Assembly: GCA_025765595.1 (NCBI GenBank)
Contig: JAIVFH010000003.1
Coordinates: forward strand, 1-64,000
DNA: 64,000 nucleotides
Source: Obelidium mucronatum
Taxonomy: Eukaryota; Chytridiomycota; Chytridiomycetes; Chytridiales; Chytriomycetaceae
Direction: 5' to 3'
Shown here one piece after another: positions 1-9,723 of this stretch. The position numbers and the translations under genes were made by a program. Under the pieces are notes generated by a model that worked only from the letters and a program-made list of their open reading frames with translations, did not search any database and was not told the DNA's origin. Positions within the stretch are counted from its first letter, which is position 1. The number at the start of each line of letters is the position of its first letter.

Positions 1-1006
1 CTGGCGGAGGCGGAGGTTGGGTAAAGGCGGCAACAATATTCTTAGTCTTAGGATGAAGCAAAGACACGTGGAATACTGGATGAATACGCATGGTTGAAGG
101 TAAGGTAAGTTCAAAGGCGACTGCGCTGATGATTTGTTTGACTTTAAAAGGACCAAGTTTCTTATCATCAATCTTTTGAAGGACGATTAGTCTTGATGTT
201 CAACAATCCAAGAATACCAAGTCTCCGGGTTTAATTTCAGGAACCGGTAACCAAGATTTGTTGGCTTGTGTGGTGTAACCTTCCTGGGCAAACTTCAAGT
301 TCGCACAAAGGTCTTCAAGGATAGTTTTCATATACCCGAGGCGATCTTCAGCGTCAGGAACAGAGGATGCATGAATAACAGAGGGGTCAAAAATTGGATT
401 GTGACCAGAGTTTGCGAAGAACAGTGTATGACCAGTAGTGGTTACCAAAAAATAGGCAAAAGAGGTAACTTGGATACCCAATCGTCTTGCTGGTAGTTAC
501 AGAAAACAAGTAGGTATTGCATAATGACTTGGTTGAGGACCTCAGTAGATCCATCTGTTTGGGGGAGAAAAGCGGTAGAAATGTTAAGTTTAACGTTTAG
601 GAGTTCCATAAAACGTTGCCAGAAACCACCAGTGAAACGTGGGTTGCAATCAGTTTTCCATTTGTCACCAGAGCGAATTCTTACTAAGTGGTACGCGTCC
701 GGGAGATCCAAGTGAGTGAAAATTTTAGCCTTCGATAATTTTCCCGCGAGATCCGTGAACAGCGGTAGCGGAAACTTGTTCTTGACTACAATGTTGTTGA
801 TGGCATGATAGTCAATACAGAGGCGGAAACCATCATTTGGTTTCTTGACAAAGAAGCAAGGGGCAGCAACCGGAGAGGTAGAGGGAGATATCCAGCCTTT
901 AGCCAAGGCATTAGTAAGATATTCCTGGAGAACTTTTTCTTCGGCTGGGCACAGTGGATAAATTTTCCCAGGCGGTGGTAATTTTGCCAAAGTTCCATCT
1001 TCATTC
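1..1006 (-). pseudogene. Ty3/gypsy pol remnant (RT fused to integrase C-terminal part)
   Basis: On the minus strand the translation enters a Ty3/gypsy reverse transcriptase (motifs AKGWISPSTSP, VKKPNDGFRLCIDY and LDLPDAYHLVRI). Just after GDKWKTD it jumps into the integrase core (PRFTGGFW, STAFLPQTDGSTE). The RT catalytic YxDD block, RNase H and the first half of integrase are therefore deleted. Beyond 442 the frame breaks, and integrase C-terminal sequence continues to base 1, including [12 protein letters not shown] and [12 protein letters not shown]. Its upstream protease part lies at 3,731-4,391, across the Harbinger insertion. The copy is dead. Family assignment rests on these motifs. 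Confidence 0.9.
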
Positions 1007-1009
1007 TTA

Positions 1010-1057
1010 GGGCCCGGTCTAAGTACAAAAATTGTCAATAAAAGTCATTGCAAAAAG
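1010..1057 (+). repeat. Harbinger left terminal inverted repeat
   Basis: Begins GGGCCCGGTCTAAGTACAAA directly after the TTA at 1,007-1,009. It matches the minus strand from 3,727 inward with several substitutions and one indel. Confidence 0.88.
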
Positions 1058-1485
1058 TGGTTTTGTGTTTTCGCAACGAAATTTCAAAAAACGGTCATTA
1101 TGAAAAGATAATAAAAACATCAAAAAAAAAGCATGAATCCTGTTCATTGGCGTCTGGTTCGGCTCTTGAAGAGGATGATGACCTGGAAGTTGAACCAGTT
1201 CAGTCAGTTGTACCAGTTCGCAAGAGAGCCGTTGCCAAACCTATGGCACCGGTGAAGACCCCAATCAAAAAGGCAGCTACAGCAAAGCAACCGCCAAAAA
1301 GAATGGCACCAAAGTCTCTGGAATCAAAGCTGAAGAAGATGAAGAAGGAGGATCTCGTAAAGTACATCTTTGAAAACAAGGAGCCGGAAATTGAAGAAAT
1401 CCACAAGTCCCCATCCAAGAACATGAGATGGTTGATTGGCCTAACAAAGACTCTTCTGGATGTAGGATTCAGATGGAAGTCATAG
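1048..1485 (+). CDS. hypothetical ORF inside the Harbinger element
   Basis: A 145-codon plus-strand frame rich in Lys, Pro and Ala (RKRAVAKP, KKAATAKQ), with a basic helix-like segment (ESKLKKMKKEDLVKYIFENK). Autonomous PIF/Harbinger elements usually carry a second, Myb/SANT-like gene beside the transposase. The position fits such a partner, but I see no Myb tryptophan pattern. It may be one exon of a gene that continues in the frame at 1,693-2,259. Its N-terminal residues overlap the terminal repeat, so the start is doubtful. Confidence 0.35.
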   Translation: MQKVVLCFRNEISKNGHYEKIIKTSKKKHESCSLASGSALEEDDDLEVEPVQSVVPVRKRAVAKPMAPVKTPIKKAATAKQPPKRMAPKSLESKLKKMKKEDLVKYIFENKEPEIEEIHKSPSKNMRWLIGLTKTLLDVGFRWKS

Positions 1486-1692
1486 TAAGTGCTTAAGACC
1501 ACAATATGGAATGGTTAACTTTAGTACCATACTAGCTTTCAAAAATGCAAGAGTAATTCCCAAATGAGTGTAGTGCATCAGAAAATGGTGGATGAAGTCA
1601 ATTTGACTGCTACTGGAGGCGACCTTAAGAATCAGATTGTTCTTGGGGAACATGTCAAAACAAAGCTTATTTCATGAAGGAAAGAGCATTCC

Positions 1693-2259
1693 TTGATTTG
1701 TGGACGAATTCAGCAAACTGGAAATTGTTTTTGCCATTGTGAAGAATCTGAATGTGAGTGTGAGGCTGAGTCGGATCTTCCAGAATATTGGGAGGAGCTC
1801 AAGGAATACTGTGAGGGAGAAGCTGGAGGAGCACATATTAGCTACGGGGACTCTCAAGCTATTGATGATGACAACAAAGCCGGCCGCAACAGCAATGCCT
1901 TGGAGGATCATGCCTTTGATGACAATAACAATGAAAATGACGGGGACCATGAGTATAATAGTGATGGTGATGGTGAAACAAGCTATAATCGCGGATCTTC
2001 TTCGGAGGCAATTACTGCCATGACGCGTAAACAGGCTTTAAAGCAATTGCAAGTCAGCTATGATCGCCAATCCTGCTCCTCTGCATCCAAGAAGCCAACA
2101 TTGGCTGAGTCGATTGAGTCGAATGGGAAATCTATGGACTCTGCAGTTACAAAGCTATCAGAGAGCATTGTTCGAGCTGCTGAGATTTCAAAAGCTCCGG
2201 AGACTTCCACGACAACTTCCGCAGTACAATCAACACTGGAAGCCATTCTCCAAAGATAA
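1693..2259 (+). CDS. acidic hypothetical ORF inside the Harbinger element
   Basis: A plus-strand frame of 188 codons. It has an acidic Asn/Asp/Glu-rich middle and a C-terminal helix-prone part (TRKQALKQLQVSYD, KLSESIVRAAEISK). No family is recognised. It lies tail-to-tail with the transposase, as in two-gene PIF/Harbinger elements, and could be a later exon of the same accessory gene as 1,048-1,485. Function cannot be assigned. Confidence 0.35.
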   Translation: MICGRIQQTGNCFCHCEESECECEAESDLPEYWEELKEYCEGEAGGAHISYGDSQAIDDDNKAGRNSNALEDHAFDDNNNENDGDHEYNSDGDGETSYNRGSSSEAITAMTRKQALKQLQVSYDRQSCSSASKKPTLAESIESNGKSMDSAVTKLSESIVRAAEISKAPETSTTTSAVQSTLEAILQR

Positions 2260-2346
2260 GACGAGGGTGCAAAGGCTCAAAAGCAACAAGCTGAAATCAA
2301 TGAACTGTTTCTGCAACGGCTTCGTAGCGGCTAGCTGGTTTTTGTT

Positions 2347-3300
2347 TTATGCTGCTTTTGGATGGATTCTCTTTATTGTTGTTGTTCCTTCTTTACCCTT
2401 CACAATATTTTGCTTTCGCACTGCTTCTCCATCCCCAGGTTGATTGCTGTTACAGAATGTTTGAGGTAAATCATCATTCATTTCCATCCAATCCTTTACA
2501 TTTTCACCAGCAGGAATCTCCCAATCATCTTCCAGCTCAATGAGCCAGTTATGTAAAAGAAGTGAGACAAGAATGATGTCAGCCATGGCTTGCGGTGATG
2601 AATGATCTAGATTCCGTTTGAAGATGCGAAAACGCTATTTCAAGAGACCAAAAGCTTGCTCTATAACTATCCTTGTCTTGCTATGAACATAGTTGAAGTG
2701 AGATTCCTCAGTTGGCATTCTCCAATAGATTTTATAAGGGATCAAGATGTGTGGCAGCAGTTTGTACCCAGCATCAGCAAGAAAGAAATGACCATTTGGA
2801 ATGAGACGGGTAAAAGTTCTTCCAAACTCTGAACTATTGAAGAGGCCTTTGTCGCTTGAGCTTCCTGAGCGTAGAAAATAACTCATAATCCGCATTCGAT
2901 GGTCAACAATGGCCTGCAGGTTGAAAGCCGGGAAGAATTTTCGGCAATGCCAGCCTTGATGATTGGAGAATCGGAATATGCTGAAGAGGGAACCATTGAT
3001 TGCACCGAGTACATATGGGAATCCTGTTTTTGCCTCAAATCCGCTAGCAATTGCTTTCCACTGTTCCACTGTGTTTGGCAGTCAAATATCTCTTTTCAAA
3101 TAATGACGCTTCAGTACCTATAAATCCAAAATATTATCAATCTGAAATACTCAGTTCAGAATACAGATTGAAAGAATCCGCAGACCTTGACCACCTGGCG
3201 CACATGCCAAACAAGCTCCCTGCGTTTCTCATTGTTCCTCAACTTGCAAGATAGTAAATTGCCACTGCAACACGCTCCTCAATTGAGAATATTACGTTTT
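2347..3300 (-). pseudogene. PIF/Harbinger transposase (DDE_Tnp_4), inactivated
   Basis: The best frame (3,069 down to 2,347) shows DDE_Tnp_4 landmarks: GAINGS, FNLQAIVDHRMRI, GSSSDKGLFNSSEFG, FFLADAGYKLLPHILIPY and RIVIEQAFGLLK, then RFRIFKRNLDHSSPQ. Remnants of the N-terminal helix-turn-helix part lie in broken frames up to about 3,300 (EERVAVAIYYLAS, RNAGSLFGMCA). Two lesions are visible: an in-frame TAG at 2,635-2,637 just after AFGLLK, and Asn in place of the usual Asp in the GAIDG motif, which I take to be the first catalytic acid. The later D (LADAG) and E (IEQAFG) are kept. Confidence 0.88.
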
Positions 3301-3680
3301 TCCGGAGGGTTTGTTGTATTCAGCCCACACGTGTTTTACTTGTGCCGCAATGACGTCAAATGATGCCTGAGAGCATCAAAGATTGGCGCAAAACCAGCCT
3401 TGGCTATAGCAAACATCACCATTTACTGTTTCCCAAGTGTTATTGCGGATGGACCAGAGTCGAGTACGAGGGGCTGGATTGGATCGACCGTCTGGGTGGT
3501 CACTGGCTACAACTGCTGCTGTGCTGATTGCCACTGACGCAAGAATAAAAAAAAGCGATCCGGCGGTGGCTGCAAGAGTGACTGAGTCCATCAGAATTGT
3601 GAGGTTTGTGCTTTTCTGTGATCCAAGTAGCGACAATCGTCGCAAAAGATCGTCGCGAAAACTTCAAAATGACAAAAATA

Positions 3681-3727
3681 TTTTTTGCTATAACTTTCAT
3701 TGACAATTTTGCACTTGGACCGGGCCC
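3681..3727 (-). repeat. Harbinger right terminal inverted repeat
   Basis: Read on the minus strand it begins GGGCCCGGTCCAAGTGCAAA. It is followed outside by TTA (3,728-3,730), the partner of the left target duplication. Confidence 0.88.
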
Positions 3728-3730
3728 TTA

Positions 3731-4391
3731 ATGATCTTGATAGGCAAGCTGTAAGGGCGATGAGGTGGAAGCTGCTGGGGAGTCTCAGCCTCGGGTGCAA
3801 ACACGTCTGAATACTGCTTGTAGCATAGGCACTCTTCCATCGTCAGAATCCATAGCTGACTCCTGATAGTCCTTTGTATTAATCACAGCAGAAATTGACA
3901 CGGTGGGAGTGTCATCATCTTTAGAAGAAGTGACATCCATTCGAGCGGCAAAGATAGTAAGCCCGTGTTTTTTGGCAATGCCAAAGAACGCAGTGGTTAT
4001 TAAGCAACTCAACATAAGGTGTAGAACTTGCTGGCGGATTTTCCGTCGGGATTGAAACAGAAGCGGTAGAAACCTCCAGATCCTTGACAGCTGGATCGTC
4101 TGGAGGAGAATAAGGCAAGGCGGTAAAAGCCTCAGGGGGCACGTGGTCAGCTGAAAGGCAAGCCCCATCGGAGAATGTGACCAACATGTGACGCCAATTA
4201 ACGCAAGGGTTATGAAGGCAAAGCCATGGAAGACCTAAAATGAGCGGACATGAAATATCTGCAACAAGAAGAGACATCGTTTCGGTATGAGAACCAATTG
4301 GACAAATCAAAGGTACAGTTTGTTTATTAATGAAGGGAGAGCGCAAACCATCTGCCAAATTAACATTGTACAAGGTGGAGGAAGGAATAAC
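3731..4391 (-). pseudogene. Ty3/gypsy protease and RT N-terminus remnant
   Basis: Minus-strand translation gives retropepsin-like sequence with the late motif CPLILGLPWL and HNPCVNW. A frame change leads into the linker and RT start (YSDVFAPEAETPQQ, LPPHRPYSLPIKII). It is the upstream part of the element at 1-1,006 and is split from it by the Harbinger insertion. Its own 5' side is cut off at 4,392, where the copia LTR and palindrome arm begin. The catalytic DTG/DSG part of the protease is not visible. Confidence 0.85.
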
Positions 4392-4533
4392 TGTTGTAGA
4401 GGGACTGGAAGCGGTGCTGGTTCTGTAGACAGGTGAGCTGATTGTTGTGGACACTAGAGAGATTTTGGAGAGAATTCTTAAACTTTATTCCCAAACATGG
4501 AGCTTGCAACATGAGTTTCATGTGCCTCCAACA
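4392..4533 (-). repeat. 3' LTR of truncated copia element 2, left copy
   Basis: On the minus strand it begins TGTTGGAGGCACATG just after a purine run (GAGGGGAAG) and ends CTCTACAACA, giving TG..CA ends and 142 bp. The mirror copy is 25,315-25,456. The downstream flanks differ between arms (GTTAT here, CAACC on the right), so the LTR end is also the palindrome edge. No matching 5' LTR was found. Confidence 0.7.
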
Positions 4534-4840
4534 CTTCCCCTCAAGCAAACATGATTGAATAAAGAATGAATTGAACAACAATCAGACTTGCGTCATGTGA
4601 CATGAATGTGACATGATTAATTGCCAATGATTGATTAAGGCTTGGTGATTGTCACGTGATGGTGCCTTCCCCTTGATCGTGTGAATCGCTTGAGAGTTGT
4701 GTCTTTCTGTGCGGTATTGCGTTATTACACCCTGTGTCAGATTCTTACTGACTAAAACACTCGTCCCTCGCTCAACCATTAAAAAGGCGAAGCAAGGATA
4801 AAGTGAAACCTTCATAGGCGGATATGTAATAATCGAACAA

Positions 4841-4913
4841 GTGCGCAGAGCAGGTCTTGAACCTGGGTTGTCATGGTAGTAGACTTGTATTCTAACCAAT
4901 GAACTGAGTGGTT
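4841..4913 (-). other. tRNA-like sequence in copia element 2, decayed copy
   Basis: Mirror of the better copy at 24,907-24,978. The B-box-like GGTTCAAGACC is intact, but the A-box-like part reads CAGTTCATTGG and the D- and T-stem pairs are partly lost. Not a functional tRNA. Confidence 0.45.
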
Positions 4914-5078
4914 GGTTTTCTTGTGTACTTTTGAACTTGAATAATTTTTCTATGTGAGTTGTATGTTTAAAATATGAAGTATTCTATAGTCTAGAATCAA
5001 AATCGAGTTGAATTGAATAGAGTTGACTTAGCATTATTGGGGGCAAATCACGACTAGCCCCAATGCGTATCGTGGAAG

Positions 5079-6915
5079 TCAATCTTGAATCGTGAATAGT
5101 TCAATTATAATTGCGGTAAGAGACATCATGCCAAATTTGGCACGTAGTTTCTTGAATTGATCGCGTCCAAGGCACTTGGTGAGTAAATCGGCTGGCTGGT
5201 CAGCGGTCTTGATCCAAGTGACCTTGACTTGTTTTAAATTGACTAGTTTGCGAATGTAGTGGTATCGAATGTTGATGTGTTTTGATTGATGTGAGAATAC
5301 GTCATTGTTGCATTGATGAATAGTAGACTGGTTATCTTCGAATACTTGAATTGGTTTTTCGAGTGGTATGTTGAGTGTATCGTATAGCTGAATAAAAGAC
5401 TGTAGTTCGCATCCTAGTTCGCTGATAGACATGTATTTGGCTTCTGTAGATGAGAGTGGGGTGACTGGAGTCTTGGTTGATTTCCAGCTGATGACGCCAT
5501 CCGCAAGGACAACCATGTAGCCAAGCTGCGACTTAGCTTCGTGGTGGATGTTGTACACGGCGTCACTGTAGCCGATAGGACTTGAATTGCCTTGTTTGGA
5601 GTAGAAGATACCGTGGTCTTGTGTGTCATGGATGTAGCGGAAGACACGCATGAGGTCTTCCCAGTGTTGTTGTGATGGTTTGCTGGAGAAGATAGATAGG
5701 AAAGAGATAGCTGTAGAGATTTCCGGGCGAATGTTGATAGCTGCGTAGTTGAGGCATCTGATGGCTTCAAGGTATAGGGATGGGTTGTTGAATAAGGGGG
5801 TGGTGTCTGATGCTGGAGTTGGTGAAAATGAGCTTGGCAAGGGAGTGGAAATTGGATAATGCAAAAAATGCCCTGTAAATCGCTCCAAGATTTCCTTGAT
5901 GTATTTTGATTGGTGGATGAAGATTCCGGAGGGCATGTGTTCAACTTGTATTCCAATTGTGTAGGTAATTTTTCCTAAGTCTCACATTGTGAATTCCTTC
6001 CTAAGAGAAATCACGCCCTCATCGATAAGTGCTTGGTCACCAAAGAAACACAAGCCGTTGACGTAGATAGCCAAGTACACCGTCTTGCCATCCACAGTCT
6101 TAAAGAAGACGCACAGGTCCGCTTTCGACTGAGTATATTCTGTTTCTTTGAGGTGAGTCGTCAACTTCTTATACCATATACGACCTGCTTGTTTTAATCC
6201 ATAAAGTCCTTTTAGGAGTTCATAGACCCTGCCGGTTCCATCGTCTTATCCGGGAGGCTGCTTCAGGTTTGTCGATATCGCCATACAAGTATGCGGTGCT
6301 CACGTCTGACATGTGGGTATCCCACCCGTTGATTGCTGTGAGCGATAAAAGCCATCTGAAGGTTGCAGCGCGCATAACCAGTGAGTGAGTTTCTGTATAA
6401 TTCAATCCGAATTGTTGTGTGTATCCCTGAGCAACTAAACAGGCCTTAAATCTTTCAGCATATCTGTCGCTGTTCAACTTGACCTTGTAAACCCATTTGC
6501 TGCCAACAATATTGATGCCGTCAGGAGCTTTGACAAGTCTATAGGTCTTGTTATCCACAAGCCCGTCGAGTTCGGCTTTTTCGGCTGCAAGCCATTCTTC
6601 TTGAAATTTGCTCTTCATAGCTGCGTTCCGTGTCTTCGGTGATTCAGGAGTCTTTGAGATTGGCGTCGAGGTAAGTGGTACGTCGTGTAATTTGTCTTCG
6701 ATTGTCGCTGATGACCATTCTTCACCAAAAACATGTGTTTCTTCTTCGTCGAGTGTCGGTGAGCAAAGTAGCGTCGTCACAAGCAGTGTGCGTGATTTGC
6801 TGAGTCTCTGAGACATGCATCGCGGCGCCGTTGCTGGTTTTGGTACTGTTGGTGGTGGCTGCGGCGGCGGTCGTACCGAAGTACCAAGACCTTGGCTTGT
6901 TAAGGTACGTTTCAT
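5079..6915 (-). pseudogene. copia element 2 RT/RNase H, left copy, decayed
   Basis: Minus-strand frames give a Ty1/copia RT and RNase H: VGSKWVYKV, ARLVAQGYTQQFG-like, STAYLYGDID and YMSISELGCELQSF. They end with the usual TKCLGRDQFKKLR tail. Compared with the mirror copy at 22,912-24,710, it has a frameshift near 6,250, a broken catalytic motif (YVNG for YVDD near 6,050) and many C-to-T or G-to-A changes at CpG. It keeps a 25 bp piece near 5,900 that the right copy has lost. The N-terminus (from 6,915) is Pro/Thr-rich and no gag, protease or integrase is present. Confidence 0.88.
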
Positions 6916-7564
6916 TGCACTTTTGAGTGGTTTTGTGGTTTTACTAAGTGTTAATTGTATTGTGATTAGTGTATTGTTGTTGATTTGAGCGATTGAGGTC
7001 AGAGTATATGTGTTTTTGTAATGATGTGTGTTGAAAGTTGTTTTGATTTTTGTAGTGATATTGTATGTGGAGATTTTCCTCTCTTCGAGAGTACTTCCAA
7101 TTGTATGTGGCTACTGTTGATTTGCGGCGAGCTAATGTAAGCTTTATGTGGTTAATTGTTTGTCAGGAGAGAAGTTGTTGTCTTTTTCCCTGCCACAGAC
7201 TCCGCTTTTATAGCGTTTTACTGTTGCTTTAGTCTTTTACATGTGAGCAGCTGTTAAACCACATCCTGCCAAGGTCCAAAAGCATAACCCATCTCTGGTT
7301 AAGGCGTCCCTTAATCTCGGCAGCGCACGGCCGATGTATTATGGTGTTTTGGTTTGGAGAGCATGCAGGAAAGATGGACTTGGTGCAGCGGTCAAGGCCC
7401 TGGCTTTGAGAGCGTTATGCCCCAGGTTCGAATCACAGAAACTCCTTTTATTCTAACAATAAAGATTCGGGTTGAATTATTCAATCCGTATAACTTATAG
7501 TTTATTTCTAATCTCTGTTAAGTAGTGCAAGTGATATTGTATCTATTATGCGTAATACTCAACA
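6916..7564 (-). other. copia 1 3' LTR and copia 2 leader, left copy
   Basis: Non-coding mirror of 22,263-22,911. On the minus strand it begins TGTTGAGTATTACGC after the purine run GCGGGGGAA. It contains a TATA-like CTATAAAAG and ends near ACAATTAACA, so about 627 bp of it could be one LTR. With no second copy of this LTR in the window, its limits are inference. Confidence 0.5.
7374..7446 (+). other. tRNA-like sequence, left copy
   Basis: An A-box match (TGGTGCAGCGG, 7,381) and a B-box match (GGTTCGAATCA, 7,425) are 44 bp apart, the spacing of a class I tRNA gene. A T run follows. The T-stem and anticodon stem do not pair, so this is a tRNA-derived or mimicking sequence inside the LTR region and not a tRNA gene. 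The mirror copy differs by one base in the B box. Confidence 0.45.
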
Positions 7565-7577
7565 TTCCCCCGCAATA

Positions 7578-9703
7578 TTACTTGGCTGCGTTTTGGGGTG
7601 TGGTGGAAGATTTGACTTCTTGCAACATAGCCAAACTTCGTAACCCAAGATTGAATGTCGCCTCTCGATGTTCAGTAGGCCCAACTGCTTTCGTTAAGAA
7701 ATCAGCCCACATTTGTTTTCGGTCGGAGTGTCCTCAAGGACCACTGTGCCGTTGTTAATGTGGTAGTTTAAGTTCTTATCTTTCACGTCCATATGTTTAA
7801 TACGTTGATGTTGACCTTCCTCATTAGTGATGAGAATACTTGACGTGTTATCAATAGCAATATGATCTTGAACAGAAATACCCAAAGATTTCATAAGCTG
7901 CAATAGCCAGATAATCTCGCGTATGGCTTCAGAGAGCGCAATGAGTTCTGCTTCAGTGGATGACAAAGCAACAGTAGTCTGTTTCCTTGACTGCCACATG
8001 ATTGCAGCGCCAGCGAAGAGAATAACAATGCCTGTTCTAGAAGCGCGTCCTTTAGCTTCAGCAAAGCTTGCATCTGCGTAGCAGATTGGCCGTAGTGTAG
8101 GATCATTTAGGAAATACTTTCCCCCACCAATGCGTAAGATTTCATTACCTGGTTTCTGGTAACAAATTCCCAAATCGCGCGTACCGTTGAGATATAGAAG
8201 AACGCGTTTGAGCGCTTTCATGTCCCCATTGGTAGGTTGAGTCTGGTATTGTGAAAGAATGCCAATACTACAAGAAAGATCGGGACGAGTCTTCCCTGCT
8301 AAGTATAGTAAGCACCTGACCACAGATCGATATGCTGCGGACTCAGCAACATTAAGAAAACCTAACGTATCGTCATGTTTCCAGTTCCTGGTCATCGGAT
8401 TTGGTGCCGTGTCAGTAGAATATTCTAGTCCTGCAAACGTTAAAATTTGCTTCGTGTAAATTGGTTGACCAATCCACGTAGAATCTTCAAATTGAACAAT
8501 CTCCACTTTGAGAAACCATTCAGCAGGTCCCTGCTTACCTTTACCAAAGCGTTGGTTCAGCTTCATTAATTGAAATTCAGCTTCAACTTTATCTTCAGTA
8601 ATGTAAAGCAAGTCGTCAACATGACTAGCCATTTGTAAAGTGTTCTCTGGGCCGTTCGGCTCCTTAGGAGGTAGAGTTTTGATTAGATGACAAATGTCAG
8701 CAGGATCAGACTCAAACCCGAGAGATTTGTGAAAATTGATGAGAGTTTCAAACCAAATACGCGAGGCTTGGTGAATCCCGTAAAGAGACTTGTCAAGCCT
8801 ACAGACAATTACTTGCCCATGTATATTGACTTTTCTAAACCCATGCGGCATTTATAGATACAGTTGCGTATCTGTTTCACCATGTACAAATGCGTTTGGG
8901 ACATCCACTTCGAAAACAAATTTACCTGTGAGCACTGCGAAAGCAATAAGAAACCGAATAGTCTCTGTTTGCGCAACAGGTGAGTAAGTTTTGAAATAAT
9001 CAAGATTCTTGACTTGGGAAAATCCGCGTGCAACCCAGCGGGCTTTAAAACGTTCCAAAATTCCTTTGGCAGAAATTTTGAAAGCAAAAACCCACTTGCC
9101 TGACATAAGGCGAGCGCCTTCCGGTAAGACAGTTTCTGCCCAAGTCTCATTATTCATGAGTTCGTTGTATTCACGTATCATGGCAGCTAACCAATAGGCA
9201 GCAAAGACTGGGTCTGCCATGGCCTCCTTGACAGTGTTTGGGATCTGAGGCAAGTTTCTTTTCGTAGGCACCGGGCTCGGGGCCGGAGTTACCCAAGTGA
9301 ACTTGGCAAGGTGATCACGTAAGAAAAACAAAAGGGGTGAACTAGAGTCTAGCAGTGACAATTTTACTGCTTTTGCAATATCAAAGTCATTAGCTTCCCA
9401 ATCTGGCAAGGATTCTTTGTCTGAATCAGAACCCTCGGAATCCAATTTTTCCGATGAATCATCATCACGTGGCAGCAATGAAGATTGTGGTTCAGGTTCA
9501 AGACTCGAATTAGACATTCCTGAAGTGTCTAACAAATCAAGCGGATAGCTGGCCTCAGCTAACTCAAGAGTGGAATCTTGAGGATTCATACCAAGGTGAA
9601 TGGCATCATGAACAATAACGTGACGTAACTGGTCAACTTTACCTGTCCGATAGTTTTCTACTAAGTAAACTTGACTGTCAGGATCTCTACTATCTTCGGC
9701 CAT
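7578..9703 (-). pseudogene. copia element 1 RT/RNase H, left copy
   Basis: A near-complete Ty1/copia RT-RNase H in one frame: GKWVFAFKI, FKARWVARGFSQ, FVFEVDVPNAFVHG, RLDKSLYGIHQASRIW, HVDD at the catalytic site, TRPDLSCSIGILSQYQ, SSTEAELIALSEA and RIKHMDVK. Two lesions are shared with the right arm and so predate the duplication. One is an in-frame TAA at 8,852-8,854, before MPHGF. The other is a one-base shift near 7,710, after which ADFLTKAVG is found in another frame. The N-terminal DSQVYLVEN is encoded by the 30 bp inverted repeat. Confidence 0.92.
9651..9680 (+). repeat. 30 bp inverted repeat at RT edge of the integrase cassette, left arm
   Basis: Encodes the shared peptide DSQVYLVEN on the minus strand as the RT entry. 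Its exact reverse complement is at 10,803-10,832. Confidence 0.85.
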
Positions 9704-9723
9704 CAGGAGCTTCCAATACTGCC

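Larger units (their letters stand above)
1010..3727. mobile_element. PIF/Harbinger DNA transposon inserted in the gypsy element
   Basis: Both ends start GGGCCCGGTC (right end read on the minus strand), and similarity continues inward for about 45 bp. TTA flanks the element on both sides (1,007-1,009 and 3,728-3,730), the 3 bp target duplication expected for this superfamily. With one TTA kept and the element removed, the gypsy frame runs on without a break from HRPYSLPIKIIK into NEDGTLAKLPPP. The cargo is a DDE_Tnp_4-type transposase on the minus strand and two plus-strand reading frames. The ends have diverged from each other and the transposase is broken, so this is an old copy. Confidence 0.9.

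Noticed and set aside
7374..7446. Functional tRNA gene
   Set aside because: A and B boxes are correctly spaced, but T and anticodon stems do not pair; called tRNA-like only.
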